DNA of 64,000 bases, taken from NCBI RefSeq assembly GCF_050947335.1, contig NC_134988.1:7502001-7566000 (forward strand), written 5' to 3'. The DNA comes from Megachile rotundata. Its lineage: Eukaryota; Arthropoda; Insecta; Hymenoptera; Megachilidae. Below are positions 46,506 to 58,707 of this stretch, piece after piece. The notes under the pieces are model-generated. The model was not told the DNA's origin and ran no database searches. It saw only the letters and a list, made by a program, of their open reading frames with translations. A program made the translations under genes and the position numbers. Position 1 is the stretch's first letter. The number at the start of each line of letters is the position of its first letter.

Positions 46506-47949
46506 TTGAAAATAATTAAAAGGTGGAAACTGAAAGACTGATTTTGACAATATTACATTACATAATTTTTCAAAACGACAAGATCGGTGTTTGAACTAGA
46601 AAAATATATGTATACATATACGATGAAGATTCAACTGGATGATTGCAAGTGTCAGTTTCGCTTTGTGAAACTTTACGTTGGAAATATGCCTATGAACGAT
46701 CCACGTTCTGGAAGAGTAAGCACAGTTATAGATGCTTCAGTGATGATTAGAAGATCTCAATAATATTATTTTATCTCATAGCGTGATGAAGGAAGTACAC
46801 GATTCCAGATGATTCTAATTCTGAGAAAGTCGAAAGCCGGCAGTTGAACTAGCGAGTCGAACGAAAGTAAAAGTAAAGCGGAGTCAATTTACTTTTAACG
46901 TGTACCAGTATCGGTCCATTACACTTGCAACGGATAATATCTTTCTATAATCGCAGATCGATTTCATTCCTTTCGATATTCAGTGTCGATAACCCTTGGT
47001 TTTCCTTCGACTTTTCTTTCAGTTTTAGCCGATACTTATTTTACACAGATCAGAATTTACTGAAATGATTGGTTTAACATTCGTGCTTAAATGTTAATTT
47101 ATTTAATTAATAACAGTGAAAACTTCATTTCTAATAGATATGCATTTTTGCTGAATCCGGTAATTCATTTTCCTAATTAAAATATCTTGATTAATTTATC
47201 TAGAAATTATGTATAGCGAATTCAAAGGAGATGATACAGATAAAATATTTCTGTCTTATTAATTTTAAAAAACGGTAGTAATTTCCATATTCGTATTAAG
47301 AATGAGAAATTCTCAATAATTTTATAATTACTATTAAAAAATTCTTTGATAATATAAGCATTTACTTCAATATCAAAATTGTACCTTCTGGCAGCGACTT
47401 AAGGTTTCATACCGGGTCGCCATCTTAAATTTCTGAACCTAATACTATCATTATAACCTTCCCGTTACTTTATAATTATCGCAATACTCAGAAAATGTTC
47501 TCAAGAACAAAATCTAACCAAATGCCTAACATTCGTATAATACTATAAAGATACATTTTTATTTCGAACAGAGATAATTACTTCATCGTGTTTCATATGC
47601 CAGCCATTATGTTAATGAAAATTTTGCAAGCGTGCATAATTGCACCGGAACTCAATGGTGTTGCACGTTTCGCGGTTTGTTCAACTTTTTTACAGTAGCA
47701 AATGAGAAATTCACGCTAATTCCGCCAACGTTTTACAACTTCCTAATGGAATCACATTAACCCGTGCTACTTAACGTTCTCATGGATTCTTCATCGTCAT
47801 TCAAGTGTTTTTATCATATACCCCTTTAAAATTGAAGTACTAATACAATGGAACTTCGATAATTTCGTATGCACAAGTTTATGCAAGTGTATATCAGTGG
47901 ATGATACATGTTCATATCATACTAAATAAATCTCATGTAACAACGTACA
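46506..47949. other. Unassigned spacer
   Basis: Unique-looking, AT-rich sequence with a GC-richer patch near 46830-47000. No open frame of note, no inverted repeat recognised. Confidence 0.45.
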
Positions 47950-48700
47950 TTGCCTTAATGTGACCTAACCTATACTGAAACTGAACTTATATAGAAACCT
48001 AACCTACACAAAAGTTACATAATGATACAACCTAACCTAGAAACAATTTATATAATTATGTAACCACTTTATTATACCTCATTGTGGTACAGAAATCAAA
48101 CTTACATAGATTTTATATATTCAATGTAAGTTAACCTATACAGAAATCTACCCTACACATCAGCTACAGAATAATGCAACCTAACCTATACATATATTTA
48201 AATAATATTGACATTCAACTTATACAAAAAAACCTAAAATACAAAGTACAATTACTTGAATTTAATTTAACCTATACTGAAATTGAAGCTTATACAGAAA
48301 CCTAACCTGTATAAAACCTATATAGAATGTAGATTAATGCAAACTAATTTATATAGAAATCTAACTTGTATTCCTATATAAAAACCTAACCTATACAACA
48401 CCTGTATACAAACTAGAGTAATGCAATTTAATTTATAAAAGAAGCTAACTTACACAGAACTTCTGTATAAAAATCTAACTTATTAAGAATCTGTATACAA
48501 TAAAAATTAATACAATATTGTCTACATAGAAATCTAACCTATATACCAATCTCATACAAGAACCTAAAAGTCCTGTACAGAAGCCTAACCTATTAAACAC
48601 CTGTATACAATACATATTAATATTGTCTATACAGAAACCTAACCTATACACAAGTCCCACATAAAAACCTAACCTATACAGAACTTATATAAATTCTGTG
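47950..48700. repeat. Degenerate AACCTATACAGAAACCTAACC tandem repeat
   Basis: Text of the form CCTAACCTATACAGAAACCT and CCTGTATACAATACATATTA recurs about a dozen times over 750 bp with much decay. It is another CCTAA-containing family but distinct from the tract at 40.5 kb. The short frame at 48475-48660 (-) is derived from it. Confidence 0.7.
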
Positions 48701-48759
48701 TATCATGCATACACTTTAACATTCATCTATTTGTCTCTTTACATATCAAATGACCGCGA

Positions 48760-49140
48760 CATACCCTTCAATGTTACAAGCCTGAATAGTTAACTAACCA
48801 TAAAGCTATTTCTCGAGTGATTTCACCGACTCGGATAAAGCAAGAAAGATTCCGAATCGAAGCGACAATCACCTCGGTGACCAGGCACGTTTTACTTTCG
48901 CGACAGGACGGCTGTGTTTATTTGCAGGAAACAGCATAGAATGCAGAAGACGAAGGAGACGTTGTCCCGTTGAAAACGTTTCCTTGCTCGAGAGGCACGA
49001 GCCGCGTCTCGTTCTCTTTTCTACTTTGAGGCTTCTCTTCTCTCACCGCGTCTTGTAAAACGACCAGATCGCCTTGGTCGAGCAGGAAAACACTCTGATC
49101 TCATCTTGTAAATATGAACATTCCTCTCTTATTGCCTCTT
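48760..49140. other. GC-richer island
   Basis: About 380 bp rich in CpG-containing words such as CACCGCGTCTTG and GAGCCGCGTCTC, followed by an 88-aa + frame (49161-49427) without recognisable features. Could be a promoter or conserved non-coding block. Confidence 0.3.
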
Positions 49141-50139
49141 GGACAAGCTAGTCCCATGAAATGCCGAAGATTCTATGGAAATGGCACGACATGTTCTCGA
49201 AACATCTGAGATCAACAATCTATTACGTCGTTTTTATGTATACATTTTGTGTCATTACTCGTTTAGAACCGTTCGAAAAAGATGTTTGTAAAAGATTCGA
49301 GAGTATTGAGATTGCGAGGGTAATTTGTAGGGTAAGGTTTAATAACAGTACTGAAATAAGTGTTTGGGTTTTATTTACTGCGTGTGGTTGTAGTCAAATA
49401 CAAATTGCTGGTGTTAATGCTTTATGACTGTGTATTAACAGATATTCAATTTGGGAGAAATTGAAAAATTTTTTATTTTTGTGTTTTCTAAATGTTTAGA
49501 AAGATTTCAAATTTTCAAAGTTACATAGTTTGAAAGATAATATAGAAAATTTAGAAATTAGAACTTGTATATTTAATATTTAATATGTAATATTAAATTA
49601 ATTTCCTTGATTTAATAGTTAACATTAATATTAATATTAAAGAGATATAAAGTATTGAAATTTTCAAAATTACAAGTCAGTGAATTTGGAAATACACACA
49701 ATTTAAAAATGTGCACATTTCAAATCTATACATTTTTAAATGATTAAATCTTTAAGTCCTCAAATATTCAAACTTGAATATTTTAAGTTTGAAAATATAG
49801 GTATGTAAAAATATTAAAGTTCCAAGTTTAACAATTGGCAAATATGATTTTTTAAAGGTAGAAAATTTACAAACTTTAGAAATAGTGAAATTGTGCATTT
49901 TTAGATTAAAGAATAAATGTCAAATTTATTCATTTTTGCACTAGAAAATTAATGGCCCACCAGTGCCCACTACATTCCAGTTGCACCCATGTACCACACC
50001 TAACAAGTTTATTTACTCATTGCTACTATAAATAACATAACTATAAGGTGTAACATCATACTTTTCCTTGATATACCAGGTGCTCAAAAACAAAATATTA
50101 CTTCACAGATATTTTGCAATGTAACAAATTGTAAAGTCC
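49141..50139. other. AT-rich spacer with octamer-like low complexity
   Basis: 49440-49930 is AAATTTAGAAATT-style low complexity, like the window start. No gene recognised. Confidence 0.45.
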
Positions 50140-50810
50140 AATAAATTGCAACTGACAAAAAGCTTGTTACTTTCTGTTAATAATATTAATGAAACATTTA
50201 CACACATTTATTCTCCTTCAAACTTTAAATTGATAGTATGCCATAAGTGTCATTTGCTATATCATAAAATTACATAAACCTTTCTACATATACTTTGAAA
50301 TTAATTTTTGTATTAAAATATTATTGTATTAATAATATTACTAAATATTTACGTAGTCATTTTTATTAACTCTTAAGCTTCAAATTGGTATGTCATAAAT
50401 ATCATTTTTCAATAGTTTTATGTCATGAAATCATATTATACTTATACATATTTCAAAATTAACTATTTGACATATAGTAGGTAATATAATTCTGTCATCT
50501 ATTATAAATGATCCCACCATATTGTATTAAGAATATTAATGAAACGTTCACGTAGTTGTTCTTATTAACTTTTAAACTTCAAATTGACCTGTCACAAGTT
50601 CTACTGTGATATTTTATGTCATTCATCCATGTCAAACTTTGTATTATTTATTCTTTGTTCTAACATCGTCCATTTTGTACTAAGAATATTAATAAAACGG
50701 TTATACATCCACTTCCGTCAGCTTCTGAGCTTCAAATTGATGTGCTACAAGTGCCATTTTGAAATACTTTTATGTCATCAATTCATGTTAAAAACTGACA
50801 CATATTAAAC
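50140..50810. repeat. Diverged 188-bp satellite units in reverse orientation
   Basis: Landmarks ACTTTAAATTGATAGTATGC, GCTTCAAATTGGTATGTC, ACTTCAAATTGACCTGTC and GCTTCAAATTGATGTGCTAC (near 50222, 50385, 50575 and 50728) are the reverse complement of the CATATCAATTTAAAGCTT landmark of the array at 18860-20030. Each is followed by CATAAGTGTCATTT-like text. About four units with irregular spacing of 150-190 bp. Confidence 0.7.
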
Positions 50811-52911
50811 GAAGATATTCCTAAGCAATAAAAAGTGACATAACCTTAAACTGACAACCTAACATTTACTTCTTCTCGAGTTACAATTGAAGGTACAAAA
50901 ATTGACCGTTTATATACATCGCGATAAAAACGAAGTCACTCGAACAAAAAGATGAAAGAAAATTGAATAACGGATTTAAAAAGGACGTGACAGGACGTTC
51001 AATTATTTTGAAAGGTTCTTCGTTAAAACACGTAAGAGTGTTTACGACCACGTGTGCAGGCGGAAAGTAGCAGAACAATGCGCTTGAAAAGGTTACATGT
51101 AAATTAAAAGCGGTCAAGTAACGCGCGCGAAGGCAGGCGTGTACTGACGGCTGAAACGATGTCGAGAAAGAAAAAGAAAAAAAAAGGAAAGAAAGAAGTG
51201 TTATGATGCAAAGTGTAACGGCAGGTAGAACGGCAGAAAAATTTGACCCGATAACCGCAAGAATATCAATGAGCCGATCGTATACTTCGGTTACAAATAG
51301 TCGTCGATATTGCGACACGGGTGAACGTAATTTCGGATGCCGGTTCACGGTGTGACTTAACCTAAAACCGCATTGTGTTACCTACATTTATATTTTTGTG
51401 AAAATGAAATTTAGGAATTTAGGAATTTAGGAATTTGGGAGTTTAGAAATTTGGAAATTGATAAATTAATCATTTAAAAATTTAAGAATTATAAATGTGA
51501 TAAAATAGCGAAATACAACCGGAACTCGTGCTGTACGTAACGAATTCCAACAGAGATACATTTAAGTCATTTTATTGCGCGTTACACTCTATTTCCATTA
51601 CTACTTTATTTACCTTAGCGATATCTTAACGATATTATCGAAATATCAAGTTATTGATAACATACCGATACTACGGTTATTTATCGTTAACGGTAACCAT
51701 AGTCACACCTCTAACAAGTGAAATTCCTATACCCGCGTTTCCAGTATACATAGAGAGTGCCCATATTTTATAAAAATAAAATAAATCTATTTGCATTGCT
51801 TTTGTTATCATGATTTATAGAATAATATATCACTAAGAAAACTGTGACAATAGATTATATTAATGTTTGTGTCAAATTGGTTTTAGTTGTGCTAAATTAA
51901 TTTTTGGTGAAATTTTAATACAATTTGGTTAATTTAATACAGTGTTTAGTAGCATAAAAAATTTGAATACATATATAAAAATTTTTGTCTCAAATCCTTC
52001 TAGTCACATCTGACTTTAATATATTATTTAATAATTTTCAAATTTTTTATTTTCAATAATCAGTATTCCATAAAATGTATCCTAAAAACGACTTCTCAAT
52101 ATCTTCTATACCTTTCATTATGTTTAAATTAAAATATTACTAAAAATTTTTAAATCTAAAATTTGTACCATCAAGAGAACATTTATTAAAGAGAAAATTT
52201 TTTAAAAAGGAAGTTTCTGGCACCTTCTTTTCTCCTCCCAAATATACTCCCTTAAACATTGTACAAATATTTAAATTTGCAATGTGCGAAATAATTAAAA
52301 CAATGAACTGAAGTTATACATATTCGATGGGAAATGCGAGTGGCATATAAAAAACAGTGATCGAAGTTATGATGTCGCGACCTCCTTTGCACGGTCTCCT
52401 TCATTCTCCGTGTAAAAGTGCTCACACGTACATATTTTTCGTCCTTCCATCAAACAAATTACTACTACGGAATGCCGACACCCTTGTATCGTGAGAAATA
52501 ACAAGTTTCGAGTCAGGTAACACGTGAGTTCTACATCGCAGGTGAATGCCGAAAAGAATAAGAAAAGAAAGAATTGACTGCACGTTCCTGAGCTAATGAT
52601 ATGGGGTTCTCGCCAATGAGAAATGGCTTTATCGTATACTTGCGATTCGAATCCGTAAAATATCGAGCGATAAGTTATGTTAGATAGGTGTTCTATCGCG
52701 AAACATTGGTATTCCTTTCACTAAAGCGGTTCTCAATCGATTGCGCGAACGAACACGTAATTGGCAATCGCTGAGGAACTGCTTTTTAAACGTTTGGGAA
52801 CCTAGTTAACGATATGCTATTATTATCATGCAATCCACCTGTACATGCACTTTTTCGAAGTGTGGAATGTAAGCGACAGTGTACGCTATAAACTATGGAG
52901 AACAGACTTAC
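50811..52911. other. Unassigned region on the 3' side of ENGASE
   Basis: 50990-51360 is less AT-rich and carries a 155-aa - frame with a Phe/Ser run read through an AAAG-rich tract; no domain is visible. 51410-51470 has a few TTAGGAATT octamers. 52370-52760 is another GC-richer patch. If ENGASE has a further C-terminal exon it should lie in or beyond this stretch on the - strand, but I could not identify it. Confidence 0.35.
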
Positions 52912-55215
52912 CGCTCGTGTGCCGTTGTTTTTGTTGTAGGATAATTTCCCCTAGATAGCAGACGTTCTTCCAGGAAAAGGATACACCGATCTCGTTTACC
53001 GTCTTCATGTTTGTAAGATACGTGCTGCAAAAGAAAATGTTACAATCAGATTAAAATATTAGTATTAGTTATGATATTAATATTACAAAAAATTTGCACA
53101 TTTGAAGAAATTTTATTAAAATGACAATAAGGTATCTGATGCAATTAAAGCAAAATTTAATATAGTAAAATAATTTTCAATTTTTTAAATTTTAATTAAT
53201 TTGCACATCATTAACGTTTTTGAAAACTCACCATTTTTTCCATTTAGAATTTATGTTCTCTGATGTGAAGCACATAATCGATTTCAACCCACTGTCGTTG
53301 CCTAAAATTAGTATTGGTTCACTACGTATATCCATCCTTGTTGGTGATTCCATTTCCTTGTACACGATAATTGCTTCGATGTATTGTTCAAATTCGATGT
53401 GAACCAAAAATAATCTTTAAAAAAAAAAAAGAAAAATCAAAACATTTTATATACACACTGAAATTTGTATCACAACATATGATTCTTACCGATGATACAA
53501 TCCAGAGTTGTTTGTAATTAATTTTAGGCAACTACCTCCCTCAAAAGAAAATTCATTACAAAATTCAAAGCAATTTACATCTGATATAGGGATTTTGTTT
53601 TCAATATTTGCAGTTTGTTTAAATACACGAATAATATTATATTTAGTTTCATATACATATTCTTCAGATATTTTTGGACACTCATTTCTATCATTTTCAC
53701 TTTTTGGCTCTGGAAGTTGGGGAAATACTGTAAATTTTAAATGCGGTACCGGTACGGAAATCTGAGGCATCTGTAGAGATAAATTATAGAATGGTTTCTC
53801 TCCAAATGTTTTCATCTGGTCCTGTATTAAATGCATGTTCAATTGTACCTGTAGAAGTGTTGTATGAGATCCATATCATTGCTTAGGGAGTATGTTTGAT
53901 GTAATATTTATAAATATTTACCTCACCACAGCGGTAATACGAGCTACCTCTTCCATGACAGAATGATGATTTAAATATTTCACCTTCATATATGGGTACA
54001 TGTACATACAGATAAGGAAATAATTGTGCCCAAAATAAATTTTCTAACTCCAGGAATGTTGTGGGACCAAAAAATTCATAAGTCCAACCTTGTGCAAAAA
54101 TGGCAACTGAAAGTCTCTCTTGTCTTATCTTTTCTAAAGCCTATAATCACATCATTGCTAAATAGTAAATTACTTTTCGTTTTAAAAAGTATGTGAAAGT
54201 AAACTGTTATAATTACATATGCTGAGTTAAAACCTCCACCACCTGGACAACCCCTGCCCCACACATCCAAACCCACATAGATATCATACACATTCCTGTT
54301 ATAATTCTTAGCAAGTGCATAACTGTTTTGCAACTTAGACTTTGTCCAATTATAATTCAGATAAATTCCATCACAATTTAAAAAGAATTCACTGAAATAT
54401 TATAGAAGAGATTAATATGGAATCTTAGAAAAGATTAATTACGAATATATAATTAAATAATCTTACACATTTTGATTGTTAAGTTCATTTTGCCAACTTA
54501 ACTTTCCTTCATTGGTTACACTGTCATACCAGATAATTTCAGAATCTCTGACCGCTTCATGAATATTTTCTGTTAGATATTTCACGAAATAAATTAGATT
54601 ATTAATCTGCTCACTTTTAATTGTATTCTCAACATTTAACAACCAGCCATCAAACTTATAAAACTTTGCAATGACAATTAGAGCATCTGCAAACCTTCTT
54701 GTTTCCTCTTGAGACACAAGTATTACATCCCAAATACCTTCTTTTTCTGTGATTACGGTACCAAGAATTTTTACACCATGATTGTGTGCTGCATTAATCC
54801 ATCCAAAAGGTGGTATAGTTATAAAGTAATGACTAAAATATACAAATGTGTCTATAACACTCCAGTGATAAAACAAATAAGAATTATAAGACTCAGACCC
54901 ATCTATAAATCTGAAAGAGTTATTTGATGATGTATAATATTTCTAGTTTTACATTAAACTCAATAATTTTACTAAATATTACCTGTCTTCTAAGTAACCA
55001 CCTTTCATATCATGGCACAGTAATGTTCTCGGTTGTTCCTGCCTATCCACCTTAGTTAAATTTAATGCTTGTGCACTTATTTCAAAACCTTGATAGACAT
55101 AATCAGTTGATTCTCTTAGGTCCTTAATTTGTGGCCATTTCTTCAAATTACCCACATTATCATACAGTTCTTTCAAACTAGTGAATGGTTTTGCTTCCGC
55201 AGGTTTTATTTCCAT
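52912..55215 (-). CDS. ENGASE: Cytosolic endo-beta-N-acetylglucosaminidase (GH85), C-terminal exon not found
   Basis: Hydrolyses the GlcNAc-GlcNAc bond in the core of free or protein-bound N-glycans in the cytosol. Exons in transcript order: 55215-54983, 54910-54467, 54391-54217, 54140-53922, 53848-53490, 53414-53232 and 53024-52912. All are GT-AG and in phase, giving 575 aa so far; introns are 72-76 bp except the last (207). Family landmarks are RTLLCHDMKGGYLEDR (about 63-78), FYHWSVIDTFVYFSH (91-105), the catalytic FDGWLLNVEN with Asn170 and Glu172, IWYDSVT, LNCDGIYLNYNW and VYDIYVGLDVWGRG. CYLGEIIL in the seventh exon fits the C-terminal region. That exon ends at AGCG|GTAAGT in phase 1. 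Vertebrate ENGASE is about 740 aa, so one or more exons are missing. Reading through the donor would instead stop at 52886 after eight more residues. No signal peptide, as expected for the cytosol. The start ATG is the first in the exon after an upstream in-frame stop is cleared. Confidence 0.95.
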
Positions 55216-58039
55216 GACTTCTCTGATTTGCACTGTTCAACAGATAGCTTTGAAATAATTTTCAAATAATTCATTCGCATGCCTAATGGTTTGCCACTTC
55301 CTTTATACCACCGGAATTGTGACAAATCTAATCCATTAACTACTTATCATATTACGCAGACATTTGTCACTAACGGAACTTTCATATCAGTTTTATATTA
55401 GAATTATCTTGCAGCTGTTAATATGATTAACATAATAACAGTGTCAAGGTAGTTCAATGTGATACTACTGTAGATACTGAATCCTATCCATGATTTATGA
55501 TAATTTTTAATCTCCTTTTAATTAAGCTTTGTAAATAATTTTTGATAATGTCATTAGTCTTATTTATTACTGTGATCACTCATACAATGTAATTTATAAG
55601 AATAAATAGTATAAGATAAAAGTAATCCCTGGATTATTTTTTTATCTCTTACATAAGATAAAATAAAAATGACTAATTGTAAGTAAATTTATTTTGAATA
55701 TATAGAAAAAAATAATTTCAAATATATAGAACAAAAGATAGATAGGTATCAAATATGCTTGTAAAATGTTAATGAACCCTATGACTAATATTACACATCC
55801 GGATTTGAAAGTGTTCGAAGGATTAAATTTGTTGGTTATTCTAAGATTGTAATAACGTAAATTTATAAATAAAATATGGAAGAATAAAGAGATCTAGACG
55901 TATCGTAAGATTCTTCTTTATTTAGCATACAACCCTTTTTAAGAAGACAAGAGATCCCACGGGTACAAGACAGACACAATGTGTGGGATGACTGGAAGAC
56001 GTACGAGTTTAAATACGCAAATGTAAACATAACGAAAAGACGAATTGCCATGATGGTCCCGCGTGATCCCGTGATGATCCCACTTATCATTCTGTTTTCG
56101 TACAATTTCATGTCTGAAACTATATAATTCGTCGGGATTCTGTTTTCTATACAAAACGACAACACCTAGATTGTCTATAATTCCATTAAAAAATAATATA
56201 ATTAAAAAATAGCGTTGAGCGCTACTTTACAGTGGTCGTGACATTTGAGTTCATTTGGTTTCCAATTTCAATTATTGTTAAAAGTAATTCTAGCATAGAT
56301 ATACGAAGTTTGTCCAAAAAATAACCGAACCTCTAAAACAATGAATAAATTAATTAAAAAGTTTAACTGCGCTATAACAATTTTTCTTAATAATGCTATT
56401 ATTTTTTCTAAAATATTTTACTTTATCACTATACTTAATTCTATTTTAAATTACTTATTTAAATAATAAATATTTATTTATTTAAATTAATATAAATATT
56501 TATTTAAATTAATATAAACATTTATTTATTTATATTAGTATAAATATTTATTTATTACAACAAACAGAAATTATTTCAAATATCAATTCGTTTAGGGTAG
56601 GTTGGGCTTATTTTACTGTATATTTTTATAAAGTCAACAATTTCAATGTGATACTTATTAAATTAATTACATACATTTATTGAAATTTTTGTATTTACAG
56701 TGTACACATATTCAAGTACATTTTCATTTAAATTTCCCGCCCTTAACAAACTTACCGATGACCTAAACCCCTTTTATTCTTACATTCATGATTAAAATTT
56801 TATTGCTTCAAAAAATTGCCCTAATACCATCCCTCGTTCAAACAATTCGAAAACAACTGAATTAACTATAATTCTCGTCTTGCGAGTCTACTAACCACGA
56901 TAAATAATCTCGATGGAGAAATAATCTGTATTGTGGTTAGCGAAAGTCATTTGATGATTCGAGAAATCGTTAGAAAAACAAAAATATCAAAATCCTATTA
57001 TATAATTGTAATAAAAAGGGTTAAATTTTTATTACGAAAATGTGATCATTTTTCGGACAGACTTCGTAGGATTAACAAAACGTACAATTAAAATCGTATG
57101 ATAATAAATTTAATCGTTGCAGCATCAAACACTGTTCGATTTTCTTCGTAGTGTATTTCCTAATTAAATAAGCGTTCATACAAGTTTACAGTATTCTTGC
57201 GATAGGATCGTATTTTTCCTTATGAATTGTAAAACTTTTAGACAAAGTTACCTTTATCACATTAGATCTCTACCTAACTATGCATCTAACTATAAACAAT
57301 TAACTCGTCGTCGTAAAAGTATAATTATAATTTTTCTTTTCCCTCATGCTTGATTTAAATAGTCGCAATATATTATAAATGGTGTTACTATAAATTAATG
57401 TTTATTTATATTTAAGTTTGAATAAACACTTTTTATTGGTATTGCATTCAAAGATAGATGGATCATTCTTGAACACAAAAATCTGGTTTTGTTAATATAT
57501 CAATTTATAATAATTAAAAATAATGAAAACTTGCATAAAAAATTGCATTAGATAATATTTCTATTGTTAACAAATCTTATTTATTATTTTCACATTTCAT
57601 TATATCTATCCATAAATTTAAATATTTAATACAAATACTTGTAATTAAGAAAGTACAAAAATTCTTAATAATGTGAGTGATGGATTACTATGGAAATTTA
57701 AGCATCACTCATTTATGTGTAACATAGTCAATATATTAAATGCATAAACACAATTGCAGACAATACCTACAATTCCAATGAATGGCCTATCTATCTTTCA
57801 ATTACATTACATTAGGAAGATAACAAAAGCTATACAACCAATTAAATATTTTACCTTAAAATCATGCCCTGTATTACCAACACTGCAATATACAGAATAA
57901 GGAGGTAAATTGTTACTGTGTATCTACAAAAAGTGCATAACAAGTCGAAAACCTTTTAGAATCCTACTCCTAGATATAATTTATATGTATATCATATGCT
58001 TAAATACGTACAATATTATCTCTTGATATTTGGTTCCTT
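55216..58039. other. 5' flank of ENGASE and AT-rich intergenic DNA
   Basis: Contains the presumed ENGASE promoter directly upstream of 55215, not definable by sequence. 55860-56160 (-) has overlapping 100- and 71-aa frames of no recognised family. 56440-56560 is TATTTATTTAAATTAA-type low complexity. No gene supported. Confidence 0.45.
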
Positions 58040-58140
58040 GTGTAATGTGTATATGTATATATAGGTATATATGAATATAATATCAGTATGTATGTATAAT
58101 ATGTATGTATAATATATATGTATTAATTATATTGTGCATA
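58040..58140. repeat. TATG/ATGT microsatellite
   Basis: Irregular GTATATGTATATATAGGTAT and GTATGTATGTATAATATGTA runs over about 100 bp. Simple-sequence repeat only. Confidence 0.7.
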
Positions 58141-58603
58141 TTGATCCATATAATGTAGGATTTCCTTGTCTCTGTTTTTTAATAGGGACACACATACATA
58201 TGGGTTAAACTAGCGATGAGCAACCTAGTTAAATATTTTTGACTGTACATTCTTTCTTTTTATCAAAATATATCTATTTATTTGTATGTGTATTATCTGC
58301 ATTCCTCTGTTGTCAAGTTTTTCCTATTCAAAATCGAACAAAAACTTCTGATTTTAAAATTAAATGCAGCTTTTATAAGAGAATGTATATTAGTTATCAT
58401 TATTTCTGTTAAAGATTAAAGACTGCACAGAAGAATTCAACCATTTTCAAATTAATTAGGTTTCTCAAGATTGTTATTCTAGCAATTTATATGAATCATT
58501 TAGTTTTCAATTTTAGTCCACTGCAAGAAAGGTTGCTCATCACTAAATTAGAGTATTATTCAAGTTCAAATTTAGGCATTGAGGTATACTACTAATTCTT
58601 TAA

Positions 58604-58707
58604 TTAATATGACTGCCACAGTGAAACTGATTATATAGCACGCTGTTTCATTATATCAAGTTTATGATGCTACTCACTAATGACCACCATGACAGTCAAT
58701 TCGTTAA
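58604..58707. mobile_element. TTAA-flanked GACTGCCA MITE, copy 1 (short)
   Basis: Begins TTAATATGACTGCCACAG and ends GACCACCATGACAGTCAA followed by TTCGTTAA. The inverted TGACTGCCA/TGRCAGTCA termini lie just inside TTAA at each side. 104 bp, apparently internally deleted relative to the other two copies. Confidence 0.6.

Noticed and set aside
50881..51348. 155-aa frame on the - strand
   Set aside because: Long for this composition, but it has a Phe/Ser run from an AAAG-rich tract, no domain, and does not join in phase to ENGASE in any way I could see.
53222..53232. Stop codon TGA as the natural end of ENGASE after exon 6
   Set aside because: The stop lies in GGTGAGT, a strong donor; splicing to 53024 restores a frame with the family-like YLGEI segment.
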